Shown: positions 22,661 through 35,216, counted from the stretch's first letter. The stretch: 64,000 nucleotides of DNA from Hirudo medicinalis (GCA_011800805.1 MPNW01000506.1:61866-125865), one strand, 5' to 3'. Notes: generated by a model from the letters alone, not told the origin. A program made the numbers and translations.

Positions 22661-25600
22661 TGGGTAACCCTGGACGAGTAGGAGATGCCTCAGGGGGGGG
22701 AGTCCTCAAAGCCATTTTAGTAATTTGAAGCAGAATGTTAAGTCAGCCAGGAGGTGGCGTTTTTCCAGGAAATCATTTTTTTAAAGAATTTTATCTTTAT
22801 TTATATGTAACTTAGTTATTTTAAGGTTAATGCTTCAAAATAATTATTGCTATTCCCATCGATGACCAAGGCACAATAGCAAACAAATATTAGTTTAATA
22901 AATAAATAAGGCTACTTTTTGAAATAGAAATTTATTAAAAACCGTATTTATTAACCGACATAAACGATTGAAAGCAAAGATAAATTTCCAAATGAAAGTT
23001 GTACTCAATAAGATCAAATAGGCTCAGTTTGCCGTGATCGTTATTATGAGGCTAGTTTTACTGCAGACCTCGCATCTTAATCAGGATTATTACGATTGTG
23101 GAAGGTTTATGAATATTGGAAAGTTTTAATCTCCACATTAAACAAATGAAATATGTTTTGGAAACTAAATTACTAAAAAAAATATTCTAAGACCATTGAA
23201 TTCCAGGAAAGGTGAAATATTATGAATTATATTATAAGATGATAATAACGATAACCAAAAAGCGATTACAGCTTTTCAATAAAAATACTTACAAATACCA
23301 AAGAGAATAGAAATTGCCACATTGATACTCCTACCGCAATCGAAAATTGTGTCTGTTTCTGCGAAGCCATAAATTTGAAGAAATGTTGAACTTTTTTTTC
23401 AAACTTGTATTTGGAAAAGAGGAAATTTAAAAAGGCTAATAAAGACATTTATTGAATATTACGAAGGTCGATGAAATGCTTCCAATTTATTTAGTTGTTA
23501 AAATAATTTCATAAAAAAGTATTTCCTTGAAAAATTTCCTTGATCAAATAATAATGTTAAATATCAGTTATTTATCGGGATTGTAATTTCAGCATTAAAG
23601 TATTATTTATTAAACAATTAATTTGTTTATTTGTTTATTATTCAAATATTACCCTTTAAGTTATTATTATTTAGGTTTTATTTATCCAGTTTTATTGAAC
23701 AATTCGTCTAATATTCCGTGGTCATCATATATCGCTACAACTTTTGTACAAAAGGACAGCCCGAAAGATGATGGACTGCCTGTTCCAATGAAACAACTTA
23801 AAGCCGAATGTTAAAAAAGGAATCAGAAGTGCAAAAATTTAAATTAGCAGTTCAAACAACAGNCCTGTTCCAATGAAACAACTTAAAGCCGAATGTTAAA
23901 AAAGGAATCAGAAGTGCAAAAATTTAAATTAGCAGTTCAAACAACAGAAATTAAATGCACGACGGAAATCCACACGAGATGATTTCACTTGATTAAAGTG
24001 TATGATTTGTAAGAATGTTTGAATTTGGACTCAGAGGATATAATGGTGACGGGAATCAACGAAAATATGCGAGGGCCAGAGTACTTCAATGAAAATTCTT
24101 TGAACATAGTACGAGGTCTTCAGTCTTCAGGTCTATATTTGTCCAAAAAACCCAAACCATAAAAATGTAAAAGTGTACCCCGAAACATTTATGGTTACTG
24201 AGCATCAACGGAAAGTTTGTTAATAAAACCAATTTACCTGTCACTCTGCACAGGTTTAGAGGCTATAAAATATAGTTTTCATAAAACATTTATTCCACAG
24301 CGCCATCTAGCAATGCTTATAAACATGGAACTGCTGTAATGAATGATGCTATACAGAAGGATTGTATTTTACTATATTCATTTGTTTTAAAATGACCTAA
24401 TGCCAATATTTTGTACATATTTAACTAAAAATGATATTTTCAAAAAATTAATCATAAATGAATGTTTATTAGTTAGTGTCACATGCAATAAAACAGACGT
24501 GAATGTTTAGCAACATTAATAATAAGAAATCGTTCGTATTTGTTGTTAATTAAACCTAGCAGTTTCAATAATTACAATTCCAGTTTACAGTCATTATACA
24601 GTTAATAACAGCTTTAACATTTCTTCGTTTATTCATGTTTCCCTCTTTTGTTTTCACATTTTTTCAGTCTATCACACTGCTTTTATTGGCTTCTAAATTA
24701 TAAATTGAATAACTATGATGTTAATATAATTATATTACGTTTTAATATTTAATATTCATAAATATAATAACTAGCCTAATAAAATTAAAAATACGATTGT
24801 TCAAACCTCTTTTGTGATTTTCTCCCTGTTTTACTCAGACGAATTATGTTTTGGTTTTGGAACAGTTCAGTGCCTCTGAAGCTGCCCAAGGTTGCGCTGT
24901 ATAAACTAAATTACTCCTCACATTGAGAACAATAACCTTACATCAGCTGCAGCCTCCGATGGCTTCGATTTCATCAAGGACAGAAAATATCTTTGAATGC
25001 GTGAGGTGGAAATTAAAGTTTAGGGTTTGGTTGGCAAATCGTCTACCTTGATACACCTTTTGAAAGGATAAGACATTCAAATTGTTGATTTGGACTGTTT
25101 ATGCTTTTGATGAGTGTATGTTTCATACCTGGAGTTAATTCATACCTGGAGAGACATTCTAGAAATTGACTGAAACTGGATTCCAATGTTCTCTCGTTGT
25201 GGATGACATTTGTCTTTTGATTTGAGTTTAACAGAGATTGCGGAAGTGAACCACATTTTGTGAGCAATTTTATTTTATTTTTTAAAGATTTTATTATTTT
25301 TACAATTTATTATTTTTTATTTTCTTTTTCTCCCTCGGAAGTTTTAAACTTTAAATATTTTTATGATATTTTTTTAGAGAGGATTAATTGCTTGATTGGT
25401 TTTGTTAAAAAGAATAAAAACCATGATGATGATGGTGATGATGATGATGATGATGAATGACGCCACCATCGACCTCAATCATATGGTGAGAATTGCAAAC
25501 CTCAGCCTAGATTGTCACCATCCATCTCATTCCCAGCATCCTTTAGTCATTAATGCAATTATTTCTAACACTATCATCATAACTATCATCATCGTCAACT

Positions 25601-26186
25601 TCATCGTCATCGTCAACGTTGTCGTCCTCTTCGTCAATTCAGTATTCACTTATCATGCATTTATGATTATTCAAACATCGTATTTATTATGTTTTGATTG
25701 ATAAATGATTTAATTCGAAAGGTTTACTTCTTTTAAAATATTCTAAATTCATTTCAACTTATTTTAAAAATAACTAATTATTTACAAGTTTTGTTATTAT
25801 TGATATTGTAAATTAAATATAATTACAGCTATCAGCCAATTGCAAAAGTTGGTCGGAAGAAAAGCCTAAAAACAATTAAAAAAAACGCTATTAACCTTTA
25901 ACATTTGAACTCTTTGCACTTTTTGAGCGATTTGACCTGCAAATAACTTCAAAGTTATTCTTGAAGATAATTGCACTCGAAAATTATTTGCAAATGCAAA
26001 ATGAAATCTTATAAATTAACATTAGTTAAATAACATCTGCCTGCGATGAAAAAACTTGTCAATGTTTCACTGCAATTTCAATGTTTCTCATGTATTTTTG
26101 TTTTATGAAGTTCCCTCACCTGAAGTTAAGTTAAGCTGAAAGAAGATATATTTAATTGTCAGATATACGAAAGTTATTTACAGGTG
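22661..26186. other. Non-coding stretch with an assembly duplication
   Basis: No gene can be supported. It contains the artefactual duplicate at 23779-23947, GAT/ATC microsatellites at 25423-25460 and 25576-25640, and isolated short open frames without motifs. The phrase CAGCGCCATCTAG near 24299 is the only notable GC-rich motif. Confidence 0.45.
23779..23947. repeat. Exact 84-bp direct duplicate around a single N (assembly artefact)
   Basis: Bases 23779-23862 and 23864-23947 are identical, separated only by the N at 23863. This is what gap closing gives when overlapping contig ends are not merged. The open frame 23623-23814 ends inside it. Confidence 0.85.
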
Positions 26187-26700
26187 AAAGCTTTCTGTCC
26201 ACAGTAAACGTTGCTGAAAAAGATGCTTGGATTGCTTTTAAAGATGTTATGTTATGTTCAAGATGTCATTACCAAATTTTAAAGATGTTATGTTATGTTC
26301 AAGATGTCATTACCAAATTTTAAAGATGTTATGTTATGTTAAAGATGTCATTACCAAATTTTAAAGATGTTATGTTATGTTAAAGATGTCATTACCAAAT
26401 TCGCGAGAAGCACCAAAGACAAGACTGTAAAAATATTGCTGAAAAGATGCTGAGAAAATTCAAAACGTTGGGATGTTCTAAGAGCATAAAAATTCACTTT
26501 TTGGAGTTGTTCAAAACAAATCTTGGTGCAGTGAATGAATGACAAGGTGAACTCTTTCACCATGACATTAATGAAATGTAAAAAAGTTACCAGGGGCGGT
26601 GGACTTGGACTCAATGCAAAGGGTGGCTATTGCTGGATGCTGCATCATGACAATCAAGATTCATCAGAAAATCAAGCGGTGTTTCACGAGCACTCGAAAA
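26187..26700 (+). pseudogene. Fragment of a widespread unidentified invertebrate ORF family, C-terminal part
   Basis: With stops and frame breaks, the plus strand reads L-G-C-S-K-S-I-K-I-H-F-L-E ... N-L-G-A-V-N-E, then Q-G-E-L-F-H-H-D-I-N-E-M. From memory this matches the C-terminal core of a high-copy ORF family annotated as uncharacterised in many invertebrate genomes (consensus like G-C-x-M-S-L-K-I-H-F-L-x-S-H ... H-G-E-R-F-H-Q-D-I), probably of mobile-element origin. The 41-bp tandem repeat lies inside its upstream part. An in-frame stop follows the N-E, so the copy is dead. Confidence 0.55.
26237..26400. repeat. 41-bp tandem repeat, four copies
   Basis: Four head-to-tail copies of a 41-bp unit (starting ttttaaagatgttatg and ending cattaccaaa). 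Copies 1 and 2 share gttcaag while 3 and 4 share gttaaag. The length is not a multiple of three, so the repeat breaks any frame through it. Confidence 0.9.
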
Positions 26701-27330
26701 AGGCATGCATCGTAAAGTGTCAAAGCAAGGTAAATAATTCTATACATGTATAAAACAATGCTAAGGACGATGTTTTTGAAAATAGATGATCAAATAGAAT
26801 AGGCAACATACGGTGATCTAGTTTGCATGAATGCAATTTATCTGATGAACCTTAACCTTCTTTAATTGTATAAAAATAGAAATGGCCGCATCCTTTGACC
26901 AGCTTGGATGTCCCTGTCGGTTTTTACCTTCCGCACTCAACGCTATCGTCTATCCACAATAAGCCCAAGGTACCTGCAAAAACCAACACGAGATACGGGA
27001 GAGCCAGCATTATATATACAGAAACATGTAAAAAAGTCAGCGAGACATAACTTATACCTGGAATTATGGAATATCATATAAACCGTTTTTTTTAGATTTA
27101 GTGACACACAATTTGCCCTACATCAATCCGCTATCTTTCCAAGTTCATGGCACTATACATATGTACAATGTCACTGCCAGATATAAATACGTTCGTTTAT
27201 GTAATAGTAATAAATTTATAAAATTAAAAATAAAATAAAATAGTTTATTAATTTTGTGGCAAAGCAATGTCAAGAAAGTGATTATTTTAATGATTCGGAT
27301 TCATTTTGTTTTATTAGCGGATAATTCACA

Positions 27331-27690
27331 TTGAAAACTCAGAGGGAAGAACTAACGCCTTTGACAAAAAGAAGTCACACCATTGTCTTTTGGTATAAAA
27401 ATGGGAGACCAAGACAAAACATAATAATCTCTTTGGCCGCTATTTACACTGGCTTAAAGGTACACATTCATCAATGCCTTTACCAATGGTTTGGAGAACA
27501 AACTGATCATACGACAGAATGTTATTTTTGCATGATTCAAATATTAGGTTTTTCGTCAAGATCAAAACATTGCATAAAGTATCTTAATATACCTTCTGCA
27601 ATTAGACCTGAACCTTACGATGGCATTTTACGTATCTAACTTTAGAATCAGCACTTCTGATTATACAACGATCAGCCACTTTAATGTTTT
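27331..27690 (+). pseudogene. Fragment of the same ORF family, N-terminal part
   Basis: The frame 27331-27639 encodes E-L-T-P-L-T-K-R, then C-Y-F-C-M-I-Q-I-L-G-F-S-S-R-S-K-H and Y-L-N-I-P-S-A-I-R-P-E-P-Y. The C-Y-F-C ... S-K-H ... Y-P-x-x-P-S-A-I-R-P-x-P-H pattern is, from memory, near the N-terminus of the same uncharacterised family as at 26187-26700. The order is permuted (C-terminal part first), so these are two insertions or one rearranged copy. Confidence 0.5.
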
Positions 27691-27782
27691 GGCAAACAAA
27701 ATATATTTTAATTATTGTCCAGTGTCAGTGTTACCATATATTTTATATAGAAGTTCGGTTGGTGATGATGATTATCTTATCT

Positions 27783-27850
27783 ATTCATTCCACAAACTCA
27801 AGGGCCCTCTGGACCACTGACACAAATTTGTACAGATTACATTAAAACAC
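27783..27850 (-). mobile_element. LINE 3' tail, second copy
   Basis: On the minus strand this reads TCTGTACAAATTTGTGTC, AGTGGTCCAGAGGGCCCTTG and then AGTTTGTGGAATGAATAG. It matches the tail of the LINE at 22370-22660 in order and spacing. No coding part remains. Confidence 0.65.
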
Positions 27851-27984
27851 AAAAACTATGTTGATGATGACTACGACGATTGTGATGATATTTAGAGCAT
27901 CTTCTCAGAAGAGCGCAACTTCAACTGTTTTTAACTCTTTTGTTTCTTTGGGAAAATGGTGGAGCGTGAAGGAACTAAACAAAA

Positions 27985-28115
27985 TAATTATAACGTTTGC
28001 CACAACAATTACTGATATAATTATTAATTATGATTAATTATAACGTTATGCCATGATAATTACTGATGTAATTATTAATTATGATTAAATAATTATAAAG
28101 TTATGCCACTATTAA
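27985..28115. repeat. About 52-bp AT-rich tandem repeat, 2.5 copies
   Basis: The unit aattataacgtt-tgcca-aattactgat-taattattaattatgatt recurs at 27986, about 28036 and 28090 with few changes. Confidence 0.7.
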
Positions 28116-29180
28116 TTAATATTAAATAATTAAAATTAAATTAATTAATCTCATTATCGATGTTTGACCCGTGAATTTTTCATGGAGATAATAAGTTTAT
28201 TTTATGTTTTACAATATTTTCGANGTTTGCTTGAAAGTTTAAAAACATTTTTTCGCAAAAATACAGTGTAAACAAGAAGGTGCATCAATAATTCAACCTG
28301 TTCTGCTTGAAAATGAAACAAACGTCTTATGGAATTCCAAATAATCCACTTTTTGCCATATTCCTCTGTCGAATGCATATTTGATTTTAAAATTCACATT
28401 TAGAAAAAGAAATGATTTATTGATTTATAAGGATTCGATTGTTTACAAGTATTTGTTCGACTCAAATTGTTAATTAAATTTTAAATTATATAGAAGTTTA
28501 TAACTAATAATCTAAAGAATTAGTTTATAACTAAGTTAATTTGGAATTTCAATGATTAAGTACGCTTGATGGATTCTTGGGTTTTCAAGTGTGCACAACG
28601 TGTGAATGAACATCGAAAAGTTGTGAAGCACTCAAGTGATTTAATTGTTAATTATAACATTAATGCAATACTTTAATGATAATGATGATAATTATTGATA
28701 TTAAATTAAATTTATTTAAAATTATTTAATCGACCAATCAAATACTTCGCTCTGTCCTCATCTCATTAACAAACACAATTCATATCAACTTATCGCAGAT
28801 AAACTTTTCTTTTCAAATATTGTTTTTAAGGATTTGTTTGAAAAATATTTTACAATAAAAAATATTACGACAACCTAAAATTATGAAATAATGCCGATTA
28901 ACTGTGACTGGCAGAAAGAGATTGCAACTTATCCGTGAACGTGAAGCAAATCCGGGCTCATATTTTGTTCTAAACTTCTTATAATTAATTTAATTTCATC
29001 ACATTTCGGTGAAAGATTTGCTCGAGGCTAGAAGATGTTTTAAAAAAAATTGCATGAAAAAGGAACAATTTAGCTTTTGATCGAAGGAATGACTGACGAT
29101 AAGTGGTTGTTGAAGATGATGAAGATGAGTGAAAATCTAAACACACGGGGATTAGTAGCTAATACAGCAACAATATATTA
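28116..29180. other. No gene seen
   Basis: AT-rich sequence with an isolated N at 28224. Unlike the other two single-N gaps, this one has no flanking duplicate. No exon candidates. Confidence 0.5.
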
Positions 29181-29186
29181 GTGATG

Positions 29187-29189
29187 ATG

Positions 29190-29240
<51 letters not shown>

Positions 29241-29360
29241 GCAATGATACTAATAGCAATAATAATAATAATTATATCAACAATATATTAATGATAATAA
29301 CATTAATAATAATACAAATAAAAATGATAACATTAATAATAATAATAATAATATTAATAT
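29187..29360. repeat. (AAT)n compound microsatellite
   Basis: TAA/AAT repeats with TAG, ATG and AAC interruptions. Confidence 0.9.
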
Positions 29361-29410
29361 TAATTAATTCGTTGTTCAGAGACCGTTAAGTGCGGATGTT
29401 TTGATTGAGT

Positions 29411-30502
29411 TTAACCTCAAACGCTCTCGATATGATGGCCCACACTCAATGTCTCAGGGGTGCAAAAGCAACCCCAATGTTTCTTTGATGAATTACTTTG
29501 AAAAATATTAATTCATAACAAAGTAATAATAGTAATCTATAACACTAAAACTGTTAGAAATTGACTTGCTAAACAATGATTATTAAATTTTATTGACTAA
29601 AAAATAACCCTATTTGTTAATAACGTGTCACGAGCATCTTGACAGAGAAAAAAAACTCACTACAATTTCACATAAAAAAGGGGCCTGGCAATATTTTGGG
29701 ACCCCCACGTTTTAAAATCTTTTCTATCGCTTTTCCATGTGCCATGAGCCAGAAATTCCATTCTAAAAGCACTCTTCAATTGTCCTAAGGAAGATGGTTA
29801 AACCAGGAATAGCCAATCTAGCCAATCTAGATACTTAGTTCTTAGAAACTAAAATCTTCAAATGTTATGGTAGGTCCAGATATGTTCTCATCGGGATCTT
29901 GCAAAAATCCATCAGTGTATTTTTGCTTTTCCAAATCACTTACATCACTTTCGGAAGTGTTTCCTTCACAACAGCTCTCATGTGTAATGTTTTCCAAAAT
30001 TGAAACGTGTTGTGGTTCTGATTCATCCCTAAAGTTGTCATCAGTGTCAGATGGTCAGTCAGTTGACTATCACATTCCAATATCAATTTTCTTACCTGTT
30101 CAGCAGTAAATCTTTGCAAATTTGCTCTTTTATTACTCGCCATTGTTGTTGTCTTGCATTAAATTATGCATTTCCTCTTTTATATAGAATTATTCAACAA
30201 AGAACAAGTAATATAAAATATGCGCCTTTTATAGACACAAACACATAGAGCTTCAAAATTGTTACATAAATGCACATTTATAGCAAAAGCACCCCCGATG
30301 ACAATAATGTGTAATGCTCAAATATCTCCGGAAATATTTGGGTTACGTTATTGGTTATTGGGGACTAAGTACATCCTCATAATTAAAGAAAAGTCAAAAA
30401 AACTTCGGGATTCATATTTTGAGTCCTTATGTGATAAATGTTAGAACAAAATGCGATTTGAGGTGCATTTGCATTTGCACCGCAGGATCGTTAGAGGGTT
30501 AA
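29411..30502 (-). mobile_element. Deleted piggyBac-like transposon with TTAA ends
   Basis: Both edges carry TTAA followed by similar inward sequence: left TTAACCTCAAACGCTC, right (inverted) TTAACCCTCTAACGATCC. Each end has a subterminal imperfect palindrome: 29457-29475 (GGGGTGC...GCAACCCC) and 30462-30481 (GGTGCA...TGCACC). The minus-strand frame starting at 30143 begins M-A-S-N-K-R ... L-Q-R-F-T-A-E-Q-V-R-K-L-I and runs, after a frameshift, into an acidic region (D-E-S-E-P-Q, E-S-D-V-S-D-L-E). This is like piggyBac transposase N-termini. The DDE catalytic core is missing. TTAA target sites are the family hallmark. Confidence 0.6.
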
Positions 30503-30619
30503 GCAGTTAAAATTCGCTTTAAAGTCAATTTTCTTAAATTGTCCTTATTTGTTGCTCGTGTCCCCTGCCGTTAATTGTCTTTCGGTGAACGACTTCCTCA
30601 AGGGAAATGAAAAGGGGAC

Positions 30620-31830
30620 AGTCTAATATGCCTACCTGCGCCGAAGATTCTTTATGAACGGTTAGATCATCTTTCTCATCTTTATGGGCGTCGAATTTTG
30701 AATCCCCCCACAGGTTAAACGACTGAGGACATTTGCGTTACCATCTGCTTTCTGACCTCCTGTATTCAATTGAATTCTGAGTAGCCGAAAAAGTCTTTGA
30801 AATGTCAAAGATTGGTCGCTCATCATCCGGATAACAATGAAACAGGACTGCTCCTAGTCCTACATCGGATGCGTTACATGCAATTCCCAAGGGAGGGATT
30901 TATCGAAATGTGTCAGTTGGACATCTTTTGACACAATTTCCTTCAACCTTTGAAGCGCCCGTTCTTCTTCTGAGTTCCACTTCCACGGTGTTTCTTTTCT
31001 TGTGAGACTCGTTAACGGCTCCGCAATTGTTGCCAAATTTGGGATGAATTTATGGTAAAATTGAAGTGATCCCAAAAATGATCGTAAGGTCGAAACGTTC
31101 GTTGGTCTTGGCATTTTGGTAAAAGCATCAATTTAAGTTTTCATTTTTAAACTACGCCCTTCGAAATGACGAGACCCAGATATTCAATTGAATCGTTTGC
31201 AAACACATATTTCTTCTGAATTCATCTCAGACCCTTGTCACGTATTCGATGCAAAAGTGCTTCCAGGTTTTCTAAATGTTCCATGAAATTAATTTGCTCC
31301 ACCCACGAGAATATCATCTAAATAGACAGCTACTCCTTTTTGACCACAATTTAATCTGTCCATGATCTCTTGAAAGTAACCCGGGATAGAAATAACTCCG
31401 AAGGGAAGTCTGGCATGTAACAGAACTCCTCGATTTGTCGTCAATGCGAGCCTTCTTTGACTCACGGGAGCGAGTTTAATCTAGTTGAAGGAGTCAGCCA
31501 AATCTATTTTACTGAAGTAACGACTTCCTCCTAGCTTCCGCATTAGATCCTCCGGTACAGGCATTGGATGTCTGTGAGACTCTAGCTGAGAATTAACCGC
31601 CACGAAGAAGTCACCACCCACAAATGCTGGTTTCTATTCCCCTGAATGTAAACTCTTTCGAATCGGTTTTATGAATTTTCCGTAGTCGTTGAAATTTGTG
31701 GGGATCCACATTCCTTTTGGATGCCTGCATCCAGAGTGTGATTTAGATCTTCTTGGAGCGAAAATGGCACAGTGCGAGCCTCAACAAAGACTGTTGTTGC
31801 TTACGGTTTGAATTTTACTTGTAATCCTTA
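30620..31830 (-). mobile_element. Ty3/gypsy retrotransposon relic: reverse transcriptase and RNase H start
   Basis: On the minus strand, with stops and shifts, the following can be read: L-P-F-G-V-I-S-I-P-G-Y-F-Q-E-I-M-D, the catalytic Y-L-D-D at about 31324-31313 followed by I-L-V-G-G, and then 31114-30860 with L-R-S-F-L-G-S-L-Q-F-Y-H-K-F-I-P and A-L-Q-R-L-K-E. The next frame resembles the RNase H entry (A-S-D-V-G-L-G-A-V-L-F). No LTRs were recognised. It belongs to a different lineage from the element at 46.5-49.2 kb by residue content. Confidence 0.8.
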
Positions 31831-31892
31831 ATGCTAGTTAGATATTAAATTAGTTATTGATAACTAACTATTAAAATAATTATTAAATTCAT

Positions 31893-32010
31893 TCATTCAT
31901 AGTCACATGTAGCAGCCGATCCTCTAATTTTCGACGCTAATTCTTGAATTGATTCTCCAGGCTGTTTCACATCTCTCCAAAATCCAAAGAAACCGTTCTC
32001 GTATTGGGTC
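31893..32010 (-). mobile_element. Gag remnant of the same gypsy-type element
   Basis: The minus-strand frame contains K-Q-P-G-E-S-I-Q-E-L-A-S-K-I-R-G-S-A-A-T-C-D-Y-E, the conserved end of a Ty3/gypsy Gag helical region. It lies on the 5' side of the reverse transcriptase relic in the correct order, but protease is missing, indicating an internal deletion. Confidence 0.6.
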
Positions 32011-32119
32011 TTTGTATTTAAATCAACTTTAAAGAACAACAGAAACTCAAACTTTATTACGACAACTCTTCCAAACAAAAGAACGCCACTACCACCAACC
32101 CAACATGGAAACCACACTC

Positions 32120-32852
32120 AACATACTACCATAAACATACTCCCCAAAGCCCTGAACTCAAACCCTTATTCATTAAACCAGTGCCGTCCGTAACAGTAAT
32201 GTACCGCACGTCACAACAGGAAATTTCAATATTTCTGTCAAATTACAGATTTTGATACGTTGTCTCATCTGCCTATCGTTATTGATGCTTGTCTTTGTTT
32301 TCCACTGAACCTTGAGTTATTCCAATTTTTGTAATCAGGGTTTCTATATTATTTTTAAACAAATTGGACCATTGTTTGGTTACTTGTTTTTTTTTTTTAT
32401 AATCCAGTTATTTTTGAACGAAACTTGATTTAATCACTTCAACATTTGCTTAACTTGTTCAATTTGTTTATCAGTTGTCCTGCTGATCAGTTACAGCTCT
32501 CCGACATCCTCAGTTGAAATTTTTATCTTCTTTTGAATAGTTTGCATTCTCAAAAGAATATTTCTTCCTTCAAACAATTCTCGTTTGCTTTCAAGCAACT
32601 CTCACATAAATAAAATCCGAGAAGTTCTGCCACATTTTTAAATTCACAATTGGCCTCTTTCTCGGTCTCGACATAACTCTTGCTCCTAAAACTTCCGTGG
32701 AAATTTTCAAAGGCGTAAATAACTGAATTCAAGATTGAAACTGCTAATACTCTTTTAAATGCAATTTATCATCGAATTAGAGCGAACTAAAACTTTTGCA
32801 TAATAGCGATATTCCAATATTATTAATATTATTATTACTATTGTTATTATTA

Positions 32853-32887
<35 letters not shown>

Positions 32888-34360
32888 ATTATTGTTATTA
32901 TTATTTTCATACAGAGAAAATAAATTGTTTGCGTCGAATTAGCTTTAATAATAAACAGTTTTTAAATAAAGAATGTTTCTCGGAACTTTTAAACTTTTTA
33001 CTCACTTCAGTTGTTTTATTGAATTTTTTCAATTTCAAAAATTAAGAGTGAAATATTTTTAAAATATGTATTTGAAAGATAATGTAGACGTTCAAAATAT
33101 CGTTTATTGCCCTTTAAAAAAAGAAAGGAAGAAAACATTTTAACGACTTGTTAAAATTACAATTGCAATGACAATTACAAATACATTTTTTCTTTATAGT
33201 TGCTCAATTTCAACTTTAATTTGTGGGATCATAAAAACCTTTTGACTACTGGAAGACCACAGAGGGTGATAAAAAAATATATCATAATAATTGAAGTAAT
33301 GATTAATTAATTCCAATAATTAAAAAAACAAAATACCTGTAATTAGCAATTTAATTAATTATCACTAATTAATTTTTACTGGTTGATTATTACTGATTAA
33401 TCATTACCAAATTAGTAACCAGTAATAATTAAGTATTAAATTAATTATCGAAAATTAATTAATAAAAGTTTAAAAATAATTAACTAGTCAATTATTCAGT
33501 TAGTTATTGGTAACTAACTATTAAAATAATTATTAAATTAATTATCGATAAATAGCTACTACTTATCGGAATATTACTTATAATTAATTATTAATAATTA
33601 ATCAATAATAATTAATTTAGTAATATATTGATAATTAATTATCTTTATTAATATATTATAGTTACTCAATATTTAAATATAATATTTATTATTATTAAAT
33701 TAAAATAAATAAATAGTTAATAATTAATAAATTAATGACAAATTAATAATTAATTATCGTTAACTATTTTATTTAATAGTTAATAATTAATTAATTAATA
33801 TTTATTAGTTTGATATCGGTAATTAATTATTAAATTTGCTAACGACAATTAATTATTACTAAATTAATGAATTATTAAATTAGTTATCGATAATTAATTA
33901 TCGCTAATTATTTTTAAATACTTAATACACTAATTAATTATTGATGGGTAATTTTGCAATAAATTAAAATTAATCAGTTATTAAAAATTAATTATAACTA
34001 GCAATAATTAATTGGTGTCCTTTATTTATTAGTAATTAATTATTAATTTTACTTATTAATTGCTAGTTTAGCTACTCCTATTTTTACTTTTATTAAATTC
34101 ATTATTTCCCTTAATTAGCTAATATTATTCAACATTGCTAATTAATTAATTGCCTGGTTTTCTGTTTCATTTTCTTGAGATTGTTAATTTTAATAATTAT
34201 TGTATTAATTCTTATTAATTATTAATAATTAATGATAGAAATGTCTTTGGTAAACAACAGATCAATAATAACGTTAGTAACTTTAACATATTTAAAGAAA
34301 TGTTGAATAATAAAATTCGACATTGAATTGAATACAACGAATTAATTTCGCCTCAAGTCG
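32120..34360. other. Extreme AT tract, no genes
   Basis: It contains an ATT microsatellite (32817-32910) and, from about 33290 to 34250, nearly a kilobase dominated by overlapping TAATTAATTATTAAT words with very few G or C. This tract has many potential inverted repeats built of TTAATTAA. Confidence 0.7.
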
Positions 34361-34700
34361 TACATTCGAATCCACATCTCGTGCAGTAACTCTTCATTTT
34401 CAGGGAGCATCTTTTAGGGTTATCCACGTCCATTGACCGCAGGTTGGTGTCCAAGTGGATTCCCAGTCCTATCGTAGGTTTTAATAACAGAGGAACTGCT
34501 TGGGAAAGTGATTTCCACACCCACACGTGGGACCTTTTGAGGGTGTTATCTTGGTGTGGGGCCTTTTGAGGGTGTTATCTTGTTGATTGTTTGATCTGTT
34601 CAAAGTACGTAGGAATTGAACTGTTAAGAAGAGTCTGTTGACTGCATGGTTATGATATTATTGTTGGTGTTTCTGATGTTGCAATTGTTGCTGTTGTTAT
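34361..34700. repeat. GC-richer patch with a short tandem duplication
   Basis: In 34525-34583 the phrase CCTTTTGAGGGTGTTATCTT occurs twice, preceded by gtgggac and gtggggc. The surrounding patch is not open in any long frame and may be an old repeat. Confidence 0.6.
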
Positions 34701-34899
34701 TATTATGCTAATGTTAATGTTCATAATAGAATATAGTTTAATGACAACCTTTTACTATTTACAACGTTGTAAATTGTATTGTAGTAATGTAAAGTTTGGA
34801 TTAAATTACAAAACTTTATCATTAACAAAAGTACGTAAAAAAACAATTTGGCTTTAATCAACAACAATAACAACGCAATAACAATATTGGCAACAAGAA

Positions 34900-34914
34900 T
34901 AGCAGCAGCAACAA

Positions 34915-34946
<32 letters not shown>

Positions 34947-35156
34947 GCGTACACGGCACAACTAATCTCGCATGACTTCAGAGCAAATATTATATTCTTC
35001 GACGAACTACTTCCCCATTTGAACAGATTTTCGAGGAATAAAGTTGGAAAAAAAAAACAACATTTGAATGATGAAATTTTATGAGTAAAAATAAATGTTT
35101 ACAAATTTTAAAAATTTTATCACTGATATTCATTTTATGAACAACATATGAAAAAT

Positions 35157-35215
<59 letters not shown>

Positions 35216-35216
35216 C
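34900..35216. repeat. (CAA)n microsatellites
   Basis: CAA/AAC arrays lie at about 34905-34945 and 35156-35214. Open frames reading poly-Cys or poly-Thr are repeat artefacts. Confidence 0.9.

Noticed and set aside
24299..24312. CTCF-like site (inverted CTAGATGGCGCTG)
   Set aside because: Only the core matches, and it is unknown whether the organism has CTCF; a single short match is expected by chance.
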